Positions 62,983 through 64,000 of a stretch of DNA of 64,000 nucleotides are shown piece after piece. The notes under the pieces are model-generated. The model worked only from the letters and a program-made list of their open reading frames with translations, did no database searches and was not told the DNA's origin. Position numbers and translations under genes: made by a program. Source of the stretch: Cylindrotheca closterium (lineage: Eukaryota; Bacillariophyta; Bacillariophyceae; Bacillariales; Bacillariaceae); the NCBI GenBank assembly GCA_933822405.4, contig CAKOGP040000001.1, forward strand, positions 1,389,647-1,453,646, in the 5' to 3' direction. Every line of letters begins with the position of its first letter. Position 1 is the stretch's first letter.

Positions 62983-64000
62983 TCAGCACGAGTGTACATC
63001 CTGAGGATGGCCAAGAGTTTCCACAAAGGCTTGCCCTAAAGACAAAGGTAAGTTAGTCAAAGGATAGCGTCGTCCAAATCCACGACTACCTAGTAGGCAC
63101 AGACTTACGCATTCTTTGAGCAAGGTACATATAATCATCTGCTCGATTCAATCGATGTGTCACATCGACCAAAACAATTGCATCAACTGAGGGCTCGCAG
63201 TTACTGATTTCGTACTTGTCGTTTCTGTCCACTTGAAGAACGAACGAAAATTGTCTTGTCGGAACTTCTGGATCCAACTGCGTAAAGATGAATCTGAAAT
63301 AAATGCGGAACTCAATTAGCACAAACTTTGACAAATGCACCGCAAATATGAATGACTAGAGGACTTCTCTTCAGCACAAACTCACCTAAGTTCGTTTTCC
63401 CCTTCTGTCTTTTCAAAGTCTAGCCCCAAATACTTGTAGTACAAAATGCCCCTTGTGAGATCATCTACAGTCGTTTGTTTTGCTTCCAGCACACGATTTT
63501 TCAAGGAACGAGCCTCTTCTGCACGAAGACGCTGCTTCTCGTTCTCGAGCGATATTTCTGTGCAAAGCAAGAGTGAATGTTAGGTACCTGTACCGAGAGG
63601 ACGATAGGCAGTATTCAATACTATCACAGAAAATTAGTTCATACCTTCAATTCTCTTCGTTCTATTCCTACATTCTGTTTCCAGCTTGTGAATTTTCGAC
63701 TCAATTTCCTGTTTCTGGAGTTCTAGCAAAGCCTTCTTATTCAAAATATTCGCGGTTTGGTTTTCGTCTTCATCCGGATTCATTTTCAGCCCACGTTCAG
63801 ACTGCGCTGTCGCTATCTTTGCCACTAGATCATCAATTTCTTGCTGTTCTTCTTTGAGTTTGCGGTCGTAGTCTGCAGCTTCTTCTTCAATCTTGGCTTT
63901 TTGAATATCCACCCATCGGTCCATCTTGGACTTAGACGCTTCTATGGTCTCAAGGAGGGAAAATGTGAACCCAGTCCTGGGCAACGTTGCAAATTCATTT
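62983..64000 (-). CDS. SPC25: Kinetochore protein SPC25, 5' end beyond the window
   Basis: A subunit of the NDC80 kinetochore complex that links microtubules to centromeres. Four exons are visible: 63645 to beyond 64000, 63386-63557, 63109-63293 and 62983-63035. The upstream part is a Lys/Glu-rich coiled coil (MDRWVDIQKAKIEEEAADYD), open to the edge, so the start is missing. The C-terminal RWD domain begins YYKYLGLDFEKTEGENELR and then RFIFTQLDPEVPTRQFSFVL and YEISNCEPSV, matching SPC25 (FIFT.IDP..P...F.F.L and Y.V....P.L). The last short exon supplies RQAFVETLGHPQDVHSC and a TGA. SPC25 is very short and divergent in most lineages, but the RWD core is clear. Confidence 0.88.

Noticed and set aside
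1..64000. Mobile elements, CRISPR arrays, tRNAs and viral genes
   Set aside because: I looked for transposase or integrase motifs, terminal repeats, spaced repeat arrays and tRNA TPsiC-type boxes and saw none I could support; a tRNAscan or RepeatMasker run would be more reliable than my reading.

Overview
The window looks like nuclear DNA of a photosynthetic stramenopile, most probably a diatom. Genes are compact, with short GT-AG introns (about 65-225 nt), intergenic gaps of roughly 70 to 1,000 bp, and use of both strands. Three proteins start with a signal peptide followed by a Phe-initiated transit region of the kind used for the diatom complex plastid. DGAT1 carries an N-terminal PH domain, as described for diatoms, and HisH-HisF is the fused eukaryotic form. 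I see no bacterial operons, CRISPR arrays, insertion sequences, viral genes or tRNAs.

Left third (1-24 kb): a large uncharacterised ORF running off the left edge; a 54-aa twin-CX9C protein (CMC4-like); a possible proteasome-assembly-chaperone-like protein; MRE11 divergent from COG3; CSTF2; an SGT/HPAT-type Golgi glycosyltransferase; two tandem glutaredoxins; dynactin p62 divergent from PH-DGAT1; an apparent assembly artefact (10 N flanked by identical 127-bp copies) next to a three-exon 68-aa membrane protein; and a PPR-type protein.

Middle third (24-44 kb): a plastid HAD hydrolase whose start lies inside the 3' end of a COX23-like gene; a PIG-Z/SMP3 mannosyltransferase; FUN14; TAF9; an LRR protein with a cysteine cluster; an SYP7-type Qc-SNARE; SEH1; eIF3f; a sphingosine-kinase-like lipid kinase; a Mei2-like RNA-binding protein; and RNA polymerase III subunit RPC6.

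Right third (44-64 kb): a TAZ zinc-finger protein divergent from a TALE homeodomain protein with a RING-like C terminus; HMCES (SRAP); a secreted alpha/beta hydrolase; HIS7; CMC2; cytochrome c1; organellar PNPase; a DUF4336 protein with apparent tripartite (Tat-type) thylakoid targeting; a MIT-domain/coiled-coil protein convergent with IST1; and a 5'-truncated SPC25.

Most genes are housekeeping. Recurrent themes are mitochondrial intermembrane-space CX9C proteins (three), membrane trafficking (COG3, SYP7, IST1, MIT protein), DNA repair (MRE11, HMCES) and nuclear regulation. No coherent new multi-gene system is evident. The best leads are the tandem glutaredoxins, the COX23/HAD overlap, the homeodomain-RING architecture, the targeting of the DUF4336 protein, the three small genes that simple ORF calling would miss, and the uncharacterised acidic-tailed ORF. 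All exon boundaries were placed by eye from GT-AG sites, frame and family conservation.
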